Shown here: piece after piece, positions 32,601-44,439 of the stretch
Layout of the letters: each line of letters starts with the position of its first letter
Numbering within the stretch: position 1 is the stretch's first letter
Origin: Caenorhabditis elegans
Taxonomy: Eukaryota; Nematoda; Chromadorea; Rhabditida; Rhabditidae
DNA: 64,000 nt
Assembly (NCBI RefSeq): GCF_000002985.6
Contig: NC_003282.8
Coordinates: 1,612,001-1,676,000, forward strand
Direction of reading: 5' to 3'
Position numbers and translations under genes: made by a program
The notes under the pieces: model-generated
The model's input: the letters and a program-made list of their open reading frames with translations, nothing else
The model's database searches: none
What the model was told of the DNA's origin: nothing

Positions 32601-33251
32601 AATAGTAACACAATTTTATCATCAAATTTCTTGGGAAAAATCGTTTTTAATTACATTTTTGAGAAAAAAAATTGTAACGCCTTTTTTTTATTACTTTCGG
32701 ATCCGATTTTTCGAAAAAAAAATTATCAGGTTTTTTTTGTAAATTTTCAGTGTTTTTATTAGTTGAAAAAATGTTTTTTAAAAACAAAAAAAAAAAAAAA
32801 ATTAGGTAATTAAAAAAAAAAAGTTTTTTAATGTTAAATTTCGAAATTATACCGAAAAATCAATTAATTTAATTTTTTTTTAAATTTTCAGTCGAACTTT
32901 TAGAAACTTTTAATTTTTTTCCGAATTTTTATTTTTTTTTCTCTCTAATATATTTAAATTTAAAAAAACGCTCAAAAATCTATGTTTTTTTTAAAATTCC
33001 GTACCATTTGTAATAACACACGTTCCACCTTTGAGACACTTATACGTGACCTCATTAGTGACAGCTCTTCGAAAGAATACAATACATCCAAGACACGCAG
33101 GTGCTCCGTATCGTTTTCCATTAACTCGATCTCCGCAAACCGCGCATCCGTCCGTGTCGTCTTGTGTCGAGGTTCCGGGTGGTGAGGTATCTGGGGATGA
33201 TGTTGATATTCTGTGTATTTCACCGTATGTCATCACTTCGCCAGACGACAT
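26659..33251 (-). CDS. Nuclear hormone receptor (minus strand)
   Basis: Six exons: 33251-33005, 32204-32004, 30086-29969, 29912-29583, 27737-27625, 26903-26659; 417 aa. The DNA-binding domain is at about residues 30-105 (GCAVCGDRVNGKRYGAPAC, LGCIVFFRRAVTN, CICRYCRLQKCYTVGMKA). A hinge with KTEIIEEVPK follows, then a ligand-binding domain (RWQCSKHHSFFEAHEAI, WGNQFDLFRRLSTEEKKH, FGFTFMLVDQGYKT, DVFDLMKFDPLVRDVLLS). It differs clearly from receptors A-D and is not their tandem duplicate. The ATG at 33251 lies 38 nt after TATTTTCAG, which fits trans-splicing or an upstream leader exon. The donor of exon 2 is uncertain: three GT sites (after ...TCGA, ...GGAA, ...GAGG) share one phase. The exon 3 donor at GTACGC gives a 56-nt intron and keeps the frame. 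Two long palindromic transposons lie in introns 2 and 4. Confidence 0.85.
27868..28577. mobile_element. Palindromic transposon, copy 1 (left arm shortened)
   Basis: Ends are CACTGCAACTTTTTCCTC and its reverse complement. The two halves are complementary around a centre near 28170-28180. Compared with the other four copies the left arm lacks about 120 bp after CTAGGCCAT. It sits in intron 4 of the minus-strand receptor. No transposase is encoded. Confidence 0.9.
30125..30910. mobile_element. Palindromic transposon, copy 2
   Basis: Same family, in intron 2 of the minus-strand receptor. The left end CACTGCAACTTTTTCC is complete; the right end stops after GAGGAAAAAGTT, so the last bases are lost. 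The reading frames in it are mirrored between copies and are not genes. Confidence 0.9.
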
Positions 33252-33369
33252 CGGAGTGTCCAAGCTAATACTGGGAAACTGTGTGTTTCTGAAAATAGAG
33301 GTTTTGATGGAATTCGTTTTTTTTTTTTTGAAAGAAGGAACGAATAATGAAAGAAGCGATATATTATTA

Positions 33370-34276
33370 GGTCTCCAAATAAGTTCCGGGTCAAAAATCA
33401 TAACTTTGTTCGCTGCGAATCGATTTTTATGAAACTTTGGGAATTTATGTTATCAACCATGATCTTTCATTTGACAATAGTCACAAAATTTTTTGACCAC
33501 CCCAAGTGTCCTAACTCGGAGCCAATTTTTTCAGACATTTTTCTGATCTCGTTCCTTTTCAGCTTTGAGTTAAGGCTTGTGTGCGGATTTTGCTATGTTT
33601 AAAATACATTATTAGAAAACAACAAAAGTTTGAAAAAAAAATCCGTCCAAAAAAAATTTTTTTGGTTGGTCGTCAAAAAATCCTCAAAAAAAATCTTTGT
33701 CAAAAATTCTTGATTTTTCATACAAAAATGATGTTACCAACTGTAAACTATTTTTAAACATAAAAATCATTTGAGTTTGAAATTTGAATATCAAGAAATA
33801 TTCAAAAAAAAACTCAAAAATTATCCGAAAAAATGATATTTTCTATTATCATTTTAGTGTATCGAACTAAACTGATGTGTTTTATATGTGTAAAAATAGT
33901 TTACACTTGGTTACATCATTTTTGTATGAAAAATCAAGAATTTTCGACAAAATTTTTTTTTTGAAGTTTTTTTGACGACCAACCAAAAAAATTTTTTTGG
34001 ACGGATTTTTTTCCAATTTTTTGTTGTTTTCTAATAATGTATTTTAAACATAGCAAAATCCGCACACAAACCTCAATTGAAAGCTGAAAAGAAGCGAGAT
34101 CAGAAAAATGCCTGAAAAAATTGGCTCCGAGTTAGGGCACTTGGGGTGGTCAAAAAATTTTGTGATTATTGTCAAATGAAAGATCATGGTTGATAACGTA
34201 AATTCCAAAAGTTTCATAAAAATCATTACGCAGCGAACAAAGTTATGATTTTTGACCCGGAACTTATTTGGAGACC
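33370..34276. mobile_element. 907-bp foldback MITE, mariner-like
   Basis: Starts GGTCTCCAAATAAGTTCCGG and ends with the reverse complement, with TA flanks at 33368-33369 and 34277-34278. The two halves pair over most of the length; the centre is near 33823. End sequence and TA target fit mariner-type elements. It lies 119 bp upstream of the start of the minus-strand receptor. Confidence 0.85.
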
Positions 34277-35370
34277 TAATAAATATATTAGATTTTTTCG
34301 TAAAATTGAAAAAATAATCGAGCATCATAGTAATGTTTTAAACAGTATAATTTGGGTTTTCTGCAAAAAAATATTCCATTAATATAGTGCAAATAGTGCT
34401 AAACGGACTAGTGAGCAAAGATCATTTCAAAAAATTATTTTCAAGCAATTTTTTCTCAAAAAGTCGTGAAAGCTCAATTTTCACCAAATTTTTTTTTGGA
34501 AGTCGTCGATCAAAATAAGTTGTTTCATCCAGTTTTATGTTTGCACATGGTGGTGTCAAAGTGTCCCATTTTGGTTTGATCTACGTAGATCTTTGAAAAA
34601 TGCGGGAAAAGAGAGACACAGACTTTTCAACAGATTTCGCATGGTAAAGAGTGTGCTGACGTCACAATTTTCTCGGGAAAAAATTCCCGCATTTTCTGTC
34701 GATCAAATCGCAAAGAGACAGCCTCGTGATGTTTAAAATCTTCGAACATACATAGGGGAGAGATTTATAGTTTTTTTTTCAATTTTTCGGCATTTGTTGA
34801 GCATTTTACTGGGGCTATTCAAGAGTAGTGTCGAAAATTAAAAAGTGTAGAAAAATGACGTCACAACTGAATTAAAATGTATGTTTTCAAATGTATTTTA
34901 TCACAGTTGCGACGTAATTTTCTACACTTTTTAATTTTCGACACTACTTGAATTACTGAATTACTACGTTACTGTAAAAATTGTGTTTTTTTTTTCAAAA
35001 AAATTAAAGGAGATTTTTGATTTGTTTTTGTGTAAGGTTATACGAACATTTCCGAATTTTTATCTTTTTTTGCTTTAAAAACTTTTTTTTCAGTCTATTT
35101 ATTGAAAAAGAACTTAATATATAGCCAATTTTTATATCATTTTTCAAGATTTGCGCTGGTTTCATCAAAGCAAAAATTGCTTTATTTTGTACAATTACGT
35201 TCGTAACAACAATCAAATGTTACAGAAGGTTCACTATTCAAAGACCACCGAAATCAATAAATCTGTACAACACAACACACATGTGATCCTTGTTTATGCA
35301 TGTCGTCAGAGTATTATTTAGTGGGCAGGAAATGCGCGTAGTCTGATGATTCAAATGATAGATTGGAGGT

Positions 35371-35373
<3 letters not shown>

Positions 35374-35401
<28 letters not shown>
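35374..35401 (+). repeat. Poly-G tract, 28 G
   Basis: Unbroken run of 28 G. Tracts of this size are the known substrates of the worm DOG-1 (FANCJ-type) helicase and can form G-quadruplexes. Confidence 0.95.
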
Positions 35402-35610
35402 AGAGAAACAGGAGGAATAGAAGAGAATTCTCGGAAGAAACGAGAATATTTATGAATAGGTTGTGAATTGCTGATAGTTCAGAAAATCACAACATCGGTG
35501 TTGAGAAAATAGAACAACATAAAAGTCGAGTACATCCTAAATAACGAAATGTTTCAAGTGGGTGAAGATTTTGATTTCTCTGGATCGAAACGGTTCGGGG
35601 TATTCTGCGT

Positions 35611-35668
35611 AGGATTAGGCTTAGGCAGGAGCTTAGGCTTAGATCTAGGCTTAGGCGGAGCCGGGGAG
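35611..35668 (+). repeat. Short TTAGGC-like tract
   Basis: A handful of GGCTTA/TTAGGC units, partly decayed, on the G-rich strand. Confidence 0.7.
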
Positions 35669-35799
35669 GGGAAAACAGGAGAAATTCCTAAAAATCTCGA
35701 AAAAAAAACGGCAAAGAAGGGAAATTCCAAATTCGGGTCAAAGAAACTATGAATTTTGAAATGCTTCCTTTTTTGTCAAAAATTCGCAAAAATTAAATA

Positions 35800-36263
35800 C
35801 CGTATATCCTCTATTAGTACGGCGTGCAACACTAATTTTCGGACACCTAATTTGATGCAAAACTAATAGAGGGTGCAAAACTAATTTTCAAACAGGTTTT
35901 TTCTCATGTTTTCCATTAAGTTATGGCATAATATAATCAATTTCAATAACACCTTATGAACCAAAATGGACGAATTTTAAGGCTGATATAAAATCGTCGA
36001 AAAATCTGGAAAATTCTTACAAGTCAAAATTGGCAAAATATGAGTACAACCTGGACAGTTTTTGCGTATCATGATATCATGATACGCAAAAACTGTCCAG
36101 GTTGTACTCATATTTTGCCAATTTTGACTTGTTATACCAAGTCTGTAAGAATTTTCCAGATTTTTCGACGATTTTATAATGCAAATTTTGGATTCCTAAA
36201 AATAGGGAACAAATGAAGGGGTGCAAAACTATTAGAGGTGCAAAACTAATAGAGAATATACGG
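35800..36263. mobile_element. 464-bp palindromic MITE with perfect central hairpin
   Basis: Ends CCGTATATCCTCTATTAGT and ACTAATAGAGAATATACGG, flanked by TA (35798-35799, 36264-36265). Inside, about 36020-36133 is a near-perfect palindrome of two arms of about 56 bp with almost no loop (centre ATCATGATATCATGAT near 36076). Confidence 0.85.
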
Positions 36264-37450
36264 TAAGCTGAATTTAACTAAAGTCTTCACACATTTTTAA
36301 CGGCATTTTCGTCGGATTTGAGAAGTTTTTTTTTTTTGAATTTTCTATACATATGCTATGGCTAGACGATGTGCTTGAGCGAGAAACATCACAAAAAAAA
36401 TGTGTCATGCAAATTTTTTAGAGCATCAAAGTGCTGAAAATCAACTTTTCGTAGGTGTAATTTTGATTTCGCGTGAAATTTTTTTTTAAATTCGAACCTG
36501 TCGAACATTCAGAAAATACATTTTATGTACGTTCCGGCCGGGGTTATGTGCCGCGCGAAAAATGTGTCTACTTGAAGCAGTATGAAGAGCAATGAACCAT
36601 AGATCAAAATAAAGTTCCGAGTCGGAACGTTGATCTTGATTGTTCATAAAATGTAGACAATACACAGTTAAAACTACAGAATAGTTCGATATAAATCTCG
36701 ACAAAAACCGGGATTTTCGCATGGATATTCTGGTTTTTTTTTCAACTGTCTATTACTTTCTGCTAGATCTTCTGATGTTCGGTCATCACAAAATCGATGA
36801 AAGTGTAGAAAATTGTGGGCTTTTTTAAAAAGCAATTTAGTGTTAAAAACTGGGAAATTAAACAAAATTTCCAATAGTTTTCACCATTTTTTTCCCAATT
36901 TTTGGACTTTTTCAGACTTTCCTCCATAAAAACACGAGAAATCGCATCGAAGATCACAGAGGAAGCGGGGGTATTAAAAAAATAAAAATAAAATTGCAGC
37001 AAAAACTGATAGTGATAAACGAGTACACAAACAGGGTAAATGGTTTTTTTTCCTCTATCAACCGATTGCAATTTTGATCTATCAATTACCAGGGAATATT
37101 TTTTTGACCGGAAATTTTCGAATCTCAGAGGATAGATTTTCTAAAATTTCTCCGAGAAAAAGGCCTAAAAAAGTGGAATTTCTAGCGATTTCAGGTTAAT
37201 TTCCCGATTTATGTGCGCCCTTTAAAATACGCATCACACATAGAACGATCAATTTATGGCAGATTCCGAGAAAAATCGGCTAAAAGGTTCAATTTTTGCG
37301 AAAAACGTGGATATTTCCGAGTTTTGCCGTAGAATAGTTTCAGTTTTTCGTCTTAAACTAAAAGATACTCATTGGAATAGCTTAAATAAGGATTTTGCTT
37401 CAAAAATCCAAAAATTTCTTAAATTCAGACTACAAAAAACTTTTTAAAAA

Positions 37451-37640
37451 TCCGATTTTAAAAAAGCTTGATTTTTCAATTTGGCCTAAATTCCCTCCAA
37501 AATCAGAACTGCGCCACCAATCAGCGATTCGCTCCGCCTACTTTGCAACCAATCAGATTGAGTGGGCGGAGCAAAACGCTGATTGGTCGAAGGTCTCATT
37601 TTGGAGGGAATTTATCCAAAATTGAAAAATCACGTTTTAA
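37451..37640. repeat. CCAAT-containing palindrome
   Basis: Outer arms TTTTTCAATTTGG...AAATTCCCTCCAAAAT pair with ATTTTGGAGGGAATTT...TTGAAAAATCACG. Inner sequence holds three CCAATCA boxes on either strand (ACCAATCAGCG, ACCAATCAGAT, CGCTGATTGGT). The same design recurs at 44440-45045. Confidence 0.75.
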
Positions 37641-37889
37641 AAGTAGGATTTTTAATTCTTTAGCGACTGTTTTGTTTTTCTTTTGTGGTTTTTTTCCAAA
37701 TTTGAGAATAATTTGTATTATTTGAAAAATCCCAATTAAAAATGCGTTTTTTTTTTTGCATGAAAATTAATGCATATTTATTTCATATTCAAACCACAAC
37801 AGGAAACCTAAAAACTCATAAGAACAGCATTTTAAGAGTTTTATTCTGAAACTCGACTAGATCTCTGCAAAAAGACTGAAAAGTACACC

Positions 37890-38120
37890 AACCAAAGTTC
37901 AGTTGGCCTCCGCCGCCCGCCGCCGCTGCCGGGCAGCCGAGAGAAACTCGAAAATGTAAAAATGCGTGACTTGCCTCCTTCTCCAACACAACTTTCAAAA
38001 GACGAAAGATACGCAGAGAAAACGAGAAATAGTGTTTCTTTTTTCTTTTTCTTTCCCAGTTAGTTCAAAAACTTTCAGCTCTCGATTAGAAATAGAGAGT
38101 ACACCGGCGGCACATATAGA
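37890..38120 (-). promoter_or_regulatory. GC-rich block with minus-strand promoter-like sequence
   Basis: GCCTCCGCCGCCCGCCGCCG at about 37908 stands out in AT-rich DNA. Nearby, 38011-38030 reads on the minus strand TTTCTCGTTTTCTCTGCGT, like the CT-rich promoter motif of the receptor genes. It could be a distant promoter of the minus-strand receptor; this is inference only. Confidence 0.3.
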
Positions 38121-39660
38121 CATATAGAGTCTCATTATAATCAGCTGCTTTCTATTCCCGTTTTAGGATTGGCTGTGGAAGGAAACTAGAGTTTAGGGTT
38201 TGCGAATAGAGTTTGTACTCGTTTCTCAGGAATAATTAGATACTTAAAATGTTATTCTGATTTTGAAAAGGATTGGAAATAAATTTTGTGGAAAAAGTTT
38301 GATTTTTTGTGCATTTTGTTTTTTGAAAAAACACACGCATGTAGTCAATTTTGGGTTTTTGGCAATTTTTTCGTATTTTAATTTTCTAATAAGAAAATAA
38401 TAATTTTAATTTGTAAATTAATTTTTCAAAAAAAAAAGCTTGGTATTTTGGCAAATTTTTAAATTTATTATCTGCGAAAAACAATAACTTTCAGGTGAAA
38501 AGCTACGATTTTTTCCGAATTTGTTGAATTTTCTCAAAAAAAAAGTTTTTTTCGTTTTTTTAAATTTTTTTTTACTTCAAACAATTTTTCTATTTCCAGT
38601 CAATTTTTGTGAATTTTCGTTTTTTTTTTTTTCAGAAAAAAAATCTTGAATTTGATCGATTTTATAAATTCCCGCCAAAACACTATATTTTTAATTCTTT
38701 CTTGATTTTTTGAATTGCAAATTCTGAAAAATTGCAGAAAGACGGATATTTTCTGAAAAAAAAACCAAGTTGGTACTCGTTTCTCAGGAATAATTGTATA
38801 CTTAAAATGTTATTCTGACTTTGAAAGCGATTGAAAATATATTTTGTGGAAAAAGTTTAATTTTTTGTGCTTTTTTTGGAAAAGACCTATAGTCAATTTT
38901 GGGTATTTAGGCAAATTTTTCAAAAATTTAATTTTTTCTAATTTGAGAAAATTTAATTTTTTCTAATATGAGAAAAATTAATTTTCAGCGCCTTTTAGTC
39001 AATTTTTAGAATAATTTTTCAACAAAAAATTGCTTGGTATTTTGGCTTTTTTTTTGTTGGAAAATACCTATAGTCAATTTTGGGTTTTTGGCAATTTTTT
39101 TAAAATTTTAATTTTCTAATAAGAAAAATAATTAATTTTCAGGGCCTTTTAGCAAACTTTTTAAATCAATTTTTCAAAAAAAAATTTTCAAAATTTTTAT
39201 CTGCGAAAAAACTACAATTTTCAGGGAAAAGCTACGATTTTTTTTAAATAAGAAATTTTTGGCGAATTTGTTGAATTTTCTGAAAAAATGTTTTTCGTTA
39301 GTTTTGTTTTTTATTTTTATTTCAAACAATTTTTCGACTTCCGGGCAATTTTTATGAATTTTCGTTTTTTTTTGTTTTCAACAGTACAATTAGAATTTGA
39401 TCAATTATTTCAAAAATGTTCGCTAAATCGCTATATTTTTAATTTATCTTGATTTTTTGAACTGCAAATTCTAAAAAATTGCAGAAAAAAAATTGCAAAA
39501 ACAGTTTTTTTCTGAAAAAAAAAACAGAAAAATTCGAAAAATTTCTCTAAAAATTTGGCTGGAATTAACCAATAGTCTTGAAAATACATAATTTTTTGTA
39601 TTACTCTCTATTTTTTTCCAGTTTTCTCAAAAGTAAATTGGTTTTTTTCCCGAAAAATAT

Positions 39661-39985
39661 TATTTTTAAGCCCCTCATGACGTCAGAATTCCGGAATCGA
39701 GGTCCTAATATAGATCAAAAATTGGGAACAAAAATATTGGAAATAAAAGAGAGAATAATGAGGATGTGTTCTATTATTATTATCGTTCTAACCAGATGCA
39801 GTAGAAATGAGGGGTCAACGATTATAGGGACCATCGAAACAACGGTTGAGGTCCCCCGACACGGGCGGTCCCGGACTAAAATAGAGGAGATAACCAGGGG
39901 CAACCACCACCAGATGAGCCGCTGGAGAGCCTTTTTACGACGATTTTGGAGCCGAACATGTGAGAGCTCTGGGTAGCTGGTTTAG
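39661..39985. other. Balanced-composition island, open on both strands
   Basis: About 320 bp of near-even base composition in AT-rich surroundings. Plus strand reads STIIGTIETTVEVPRHGRSR...; minus strand also stays open (RRKKALQRLIWWWLPLVISS). I recognise neither frame. It might be an upstream exon of the minus-strand receptor or a decayed insertion. Confidence 0.3.
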
Positions 39986-40139
39986 AGGGTGTTTTGTAAT
40001 TAATTGTTTCTTATAGAGCCGTCTATTTAAAAATTTTAAAAAAAGTGCCTAATTTTGGACTAAAAAAATGTCCTGAACATTTTTTTGGGGGTTTTCTCGA
40101 TTTTTCTGGGAATTTTTCAAATAAAGCTATATGAAGATT

Positions 40140-40332
40140 ATTGTTATATTACGGGGTTTTCTGCGAATGCGTATTGTACAACATATATGACGCGCAAAAT
40201 ATCTCGTTGCGAAAACTACAGTAACTCTTTAAATGACTACTGTTTCAGTGGTGTCGACGATTTAAGGGCTCGATTTTCGAAATTAATTAGAATCATGCTG
40301 TATTTATTTATCGATACAGAATATCAAAATTA
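40140..40332. repeat. Dispersed repeat (GACGCGCAAAATATCTCGT type)
   Basis: Contains GACGCGCAAAATATCTCGTT, GCGAAAACTACAGTAA and TTTAAGGGCTCGATTTTCGA. I recall this combination as a very common C. elegans dispersed repeat; I am not sure of the family. Confidence 0.55.
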
Positions 40333-40880
40333 AAAAATATAATTTCTACTAATTTTGTGTGGTAACTTTATATAAAATTTCGAATATTCCACCGTTTCCT
40401 CACGAAATTTGAAATAAAAATTATTTTATTTAACGTCCTAGAATCGCATTTTTAGGGAGAAAATCGATAATTTAGCTGAAAACCAGTTTTTTTTAAAGCA
40501 AAATCTGCGAAAATGGCTACTTTTTGGACGATTTCAACGCTAAAAATCAAGAAAAATGGGGGTTTTTCGTTTAAAAATCCCGATTTGACATAACTTTCAG
40601 CGGAAAAATGATCGAATCAGAGAACACTCACTTTGGGAAGTCTCTATTAAGAGAAAGTGATGGGAAAATTCAAAGAACGACGATTGAAATTAATTTATTT
40701 CAGAGGGATACATTTAATGTAAAAAAGTCGTTTTTTCTAGCAGAAAACCCAGAATTAACCAATTTCTAGTACTAACGAAAAAACTGAAAAACCACGAGGA
40801 AGAAGACAGAATTGATACGCTTGAACAAGAAGAAAAAATGGGTGATATGTTTGGCAAAATGGAGATAATGTGAGAGAAAC

Positions 40881-40890
40881 GAGACGCAGA
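40881..40890 (-). promoter_or_regulatory. Minus-strand CTGCGTCTC motif
   Basis: GAGACGCAGA; on the minus strand TCTGCGTCTCGTTTCTCTC, which is the motif and CT-rich context seen before receptor genes A-C. No minus-strand exon is recognised directly downstream. Confidence 0.35.
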
Positions 40891-41050
40891 AAAATTGGAA
40901 AATTTCTTATTTTTAGTGTGATGTAACTTGAGACACGTGGGAAAATCGCTGGACCCAGCGATATTTCTACATTATTTAGTATTAGAGTGATTTTTGGAAT
41001 AAAATGTTAGGATAAAAACATGGTTCCAAAAAATGTTATTATCCTTCTCC

Positions 41051-41842
41051 CACTGCAACTTTTTCCTCACGAGGGACGAGGAAAAGTGGTTTCTAGGCCA
41101 TGGCCGAGGGGCCGACAAGTTTCAGCGGCCATTTATCTTGCTTTGTTTTCCGCCTGTTTTCTTTTGTTTTTCACAGCTTTGTCCCATTTTTTCTTATTAA
41201 AACTGATAAACAAATATTTTTTGCAGATGCTAAAACAATTTCCAAGTAAAAAAATTATGTATTCAGTGGGCAAGCAGCGGTAAAAGTGGTCAATGTAAAA
41301 TGATGGATTACGGGAATACCAAACCTAAACGTTTTCTGAAACATGATACATATGATGCTTAGATGCTGAAATTACCTGATTTTCATAACGAGATCGCTGA
41401 AAAAGTTTTGAGGTTTCCAAAATTCAACTTTTTGTGCGAAAATCTCGACTTTTTCACCAAAAAAGTTGAATTTTGAATACCTCAAAACTTTTTCAGCGGT
41501 CTTGATTTGAAAATCAGGTAGTCTCAGCATTTAAGCAGCATATGTATCATGTTTCAGAAAAAGTTAAGGTTTTGTATTCCCGTAATCCATCATATTGCAT
41601 TGACCACTTTCACCGCTGCTTGCCCACTGAATACATGATTTTTTACTTGGAAATTGTTTTAGCATCTGCAAAAAATATTTATTTATCAGTTTTATTAAGA
41701 AAAAACGAAAAAAAATCGATGAAAAGCGAAAGAAAACAGGCGGAAAACAAAGCAAGATAAATGGCCGCTGAAACTTGTCGGCCCCTCGGCCATGGCCTAG
41801 AAACCACTTTTCCTCGTCCCTCGTGAGCAAAAAGTTGCAGTG
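41051..41842. mobile_element. Palindromic transposon, copy 3 (full length)
   Basis: Complete 792-bp copy with both CACTGCAAC/GTTGCAGTG ends; TCTCC stands on both flanks and may be the target duplication. Confidence 0.9.
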
Positions 41843-41879
41843 TCTCCTGAAAAATTCCTAAATTTTTTAAATTTCACAC

Positions 41880-42221
41880 CAGGGGTGTGCGGCAAATTTG
41901 CCGAATTTGCCGTTTGCCGAGCACGGCAAATTTCAAAAAAGTAGATTTGCCGAATTTGCCGCACACGTCAAAAATTTGACAGTGCAATTTGGACCAAAAC
42001 TGTTGATTTTTTGGCCAAAAATTTAGTAAAATGACACAAAATTGAGTTATTTTGATGTTTAAGCAGACACACACTACCCGGAGCTTATTCAGAAACCAGA
42101 TATTTGTTAAGAATTCAGTAGTTTTGGTCAAATTTTTCCGAGTTTGTTAAGCACGGCAAATTTGCCGAATTTGCCGAATTCGCCGAGCTCGGCAAATTTT
42201 GAGATTTGCCGCACACCCCTG
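41880..42221. mobile_element. hAT-like MITE rich in GGCAAATTTGCCG
   Basis: Ends CAGGGGTGTGCGGCAAAT and its near reverse complement ATTTGCCGCACACCCCTG. Flanks TTTCACAC and TTTTACCC resemble an 8-bp target duplication (6 of 8). The CAGGGGTG start and 8-bp target fit the hAT superfamily. Confidence 0.75.
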
Positions 42222-42847
42222 TTTTACCCAGTTTTTTTCAGAAAAAAAGCAAAATTAATGGAAAAAAAATCAGTTTAAAGCCAAATTTTTTCAGGAAAAA
42301 CTTCAAAAACTAGAGGAAAATCCAATTTTTTGGTGATTTGAATCAAAAATCAAAGGCGTTTTGCGGCGGTGGGATTCATAAAACACATAAAAATGTGTGT
42401 GTGCAGGAAAATGTGATTTTTGAAGGAACACATCAAAAGCGATCATTGTTACAAAAATCGATTGAGATCGGAAAGCACTTTTGCCAACTGATAACAATTA
42501 CACTTTATGATTCGAAAATTTTGAACTGATCTAGAAAAGATAACATTTTTAGACTGGAAAGTACTTAAAATTGTGGGGAAATGCATAAAAAAAAGGGTGA
42601 GAAGCTGAAATTGGTCTTAAAAATGGGGGAACAAAGGGGGAAAATGTCAAAATTAATTTCTAAAGATTTTTTAGCAATTTCTCAAAATTCTAGTTTTGTT
42701 ATATTTAGTTCAATTTTCCCGAAATGGTTCAAATTTCGAAAAAAAATTGACTAAATACGTCTCCGCAGCAGCCGGAAGTTGATTTTTATTCAATTATCAC
42801 CAAAATTTGAACATTTTGGCCATTTAGAGTCAAATGGGCAAAATAGA

Positions 42848-43190
42848 GTGCAGATTTTGCCGAAAATGAAAACTTCCGGCAAATCGACAAATCGGCAATA
42901 CGCCGAAAATGAATATTTCCGGCAAATCGGCAATACGCCGTAAATTAAAATTTCCGGCAAATCGGCAATATGCCAAAAATGGATATTTCCGGCAAATCGG
43001 CGATTTGCCGAAAATGGCAATTTCCGGCAAGTCGGCAATATGCCGAAAATAAACATTTCCGGCAAATCGGCAATACGCCGTAAATTAAAATTTCCGGCAA
43101 ATCGGCAATATGCCGAAAATGAACATTTCCGGCAAATCGGCAATATGCCGAAAATTAATATTTCCGGAAAATCGGCAACATGCCGCCCAC
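42848..43190 (+). repeat. CGGCAAATCGGCAATATGCCG minisatellite
   Basis: Repeats of a roughly 35-bp motif (TTTCCGGCAAATCGGCAATA plus TGCCGAAAAT...) with variants; its longer order alternates TGCCGAAAAT and CGCCGTAAAT units. Related to the GGCAAAT cores of the hAT-like MITEs. Confidence 0.8.
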
Positions 43191-43670
43191 TCCTGATTTG
43201 AGGTGTAGTTAGCTTTTTACAGAAAACATTTTTTAAAGAATTCTCGTCTTTTTCTTAAAATACTACAAAAAAATTAAATCTCAAAGTTATTTTTTCTCGT
43301 ATTTCTTATTATTTTTGTTAGAAGTTCAGCTCAACAATAAGGTCCTTGTAAGTTCATGTGTACACATATAAATAATAGTAGAAACTATGTATTACTGCGC
43401 AACTTTAATTGCAGATCAAAAAGAAATAAAGAGTGTACTAGAGAAGGAGAGAGAAAAAAGTGAGTTGGAAACTGTTTCTATCACATTTTTCTTCCCTCCA
43501 CTCTCCGCAAAAGAAACCAGTCAGATCAGCGGAGAGAGAAGAGAGAGAGAGAATGAGAAGACATGCGAAAAATCACGTCATTCGTGTATAATAAGTTGGG
43601 GGAAATGGTGATGTTTCTTTCTTTCGGAGGGGGAGACACAGATCATCAAACAGTTTCGCCTAGTTGGGAG

Positions 43671-44240
43671 CAAAAAATGTCAAAAAGAGTTGGGGGAAAA
43701 CCGATTTTTTCCGAATTTTCTACGAGAATTGCAAAAAATAATTTTTCAAAAAAAAGTTATGGCCGCTCAAAGTTTTGGAAAAAACGGCCTATTTTTAGCT
43801 AAAATCTCACATTTTGGCAACTTCTCGGTGTCGCAGCGGTTGGAACTTAATTTTTATTTGATTGTCATCCTTTAATGCATGTTTTGGCATTTTATTACGT
43901 GTAATTTCGTTGGCTGAGATGATGCTTTTTTTGGTCGATGCGAACACAAATATGATACAAGTTTGTACCCGCCGCATCGATCAAAAAACCATCTCAGCCA
44001 ACGAAATAAAACGTAATAAAATGCCAAAACATGCATTAAAGGATGACAATTAAATAAAAATTAAGTTCCAACCGCTGCAACACCGATAAGTTGCCAAAAT
44101 TTGAGATTTTAGCTAAAAGTAGACCATTTTTTCCAAATTTTTGAGCGGCCATAATTTTTTTTTGAAAAATTATTTTTTGCAATTCTCGTAGAAAATTCGG
44201 AAAAAATTGGTTTTCCCTCAACTCTTTTTGACATTTTTTG
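43671..44240. mobile_element. 570-bp foldback element
   Basis: CAAAAAATGTCAAAAAGAGT at the left and its reverse complement at the right. The two halves match nearly throughout; the centre is near 43955. No transposase. No clear target duplication is seen. Confidence 0.8.
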
Positions 44241-44439
44241 TCGCAATATCATCCGAAAACTGTAAAAATCCTCTTCTCCTGAAAATTACCAAAATTTGAT
44301 TCTATTTTTTTTTGTTGTTACTAACATAGTTATTTATTTTTACCCACGAAGAGCAACCTATAGAGACACTTTTCGAGTATTTGTTCAAAAACTTACAACA
44401 GAGATCACACTCAAGTTTTCGGGGAAAGGTCTCTGGTGC

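Noticed and set aside
36486-37071. Minus-strand open frames as a gene
   Set aside because: Low-complexity Phe/Lys-rich translation, no splice-consistent chain and no recognisable domain.
42848-43190. CRISPR-like array
   Set aside because: Unit lengths and 'spacers' are variants of the same CGGCAAAT sequence in a eukaryotic genome; it is a minisatellite.
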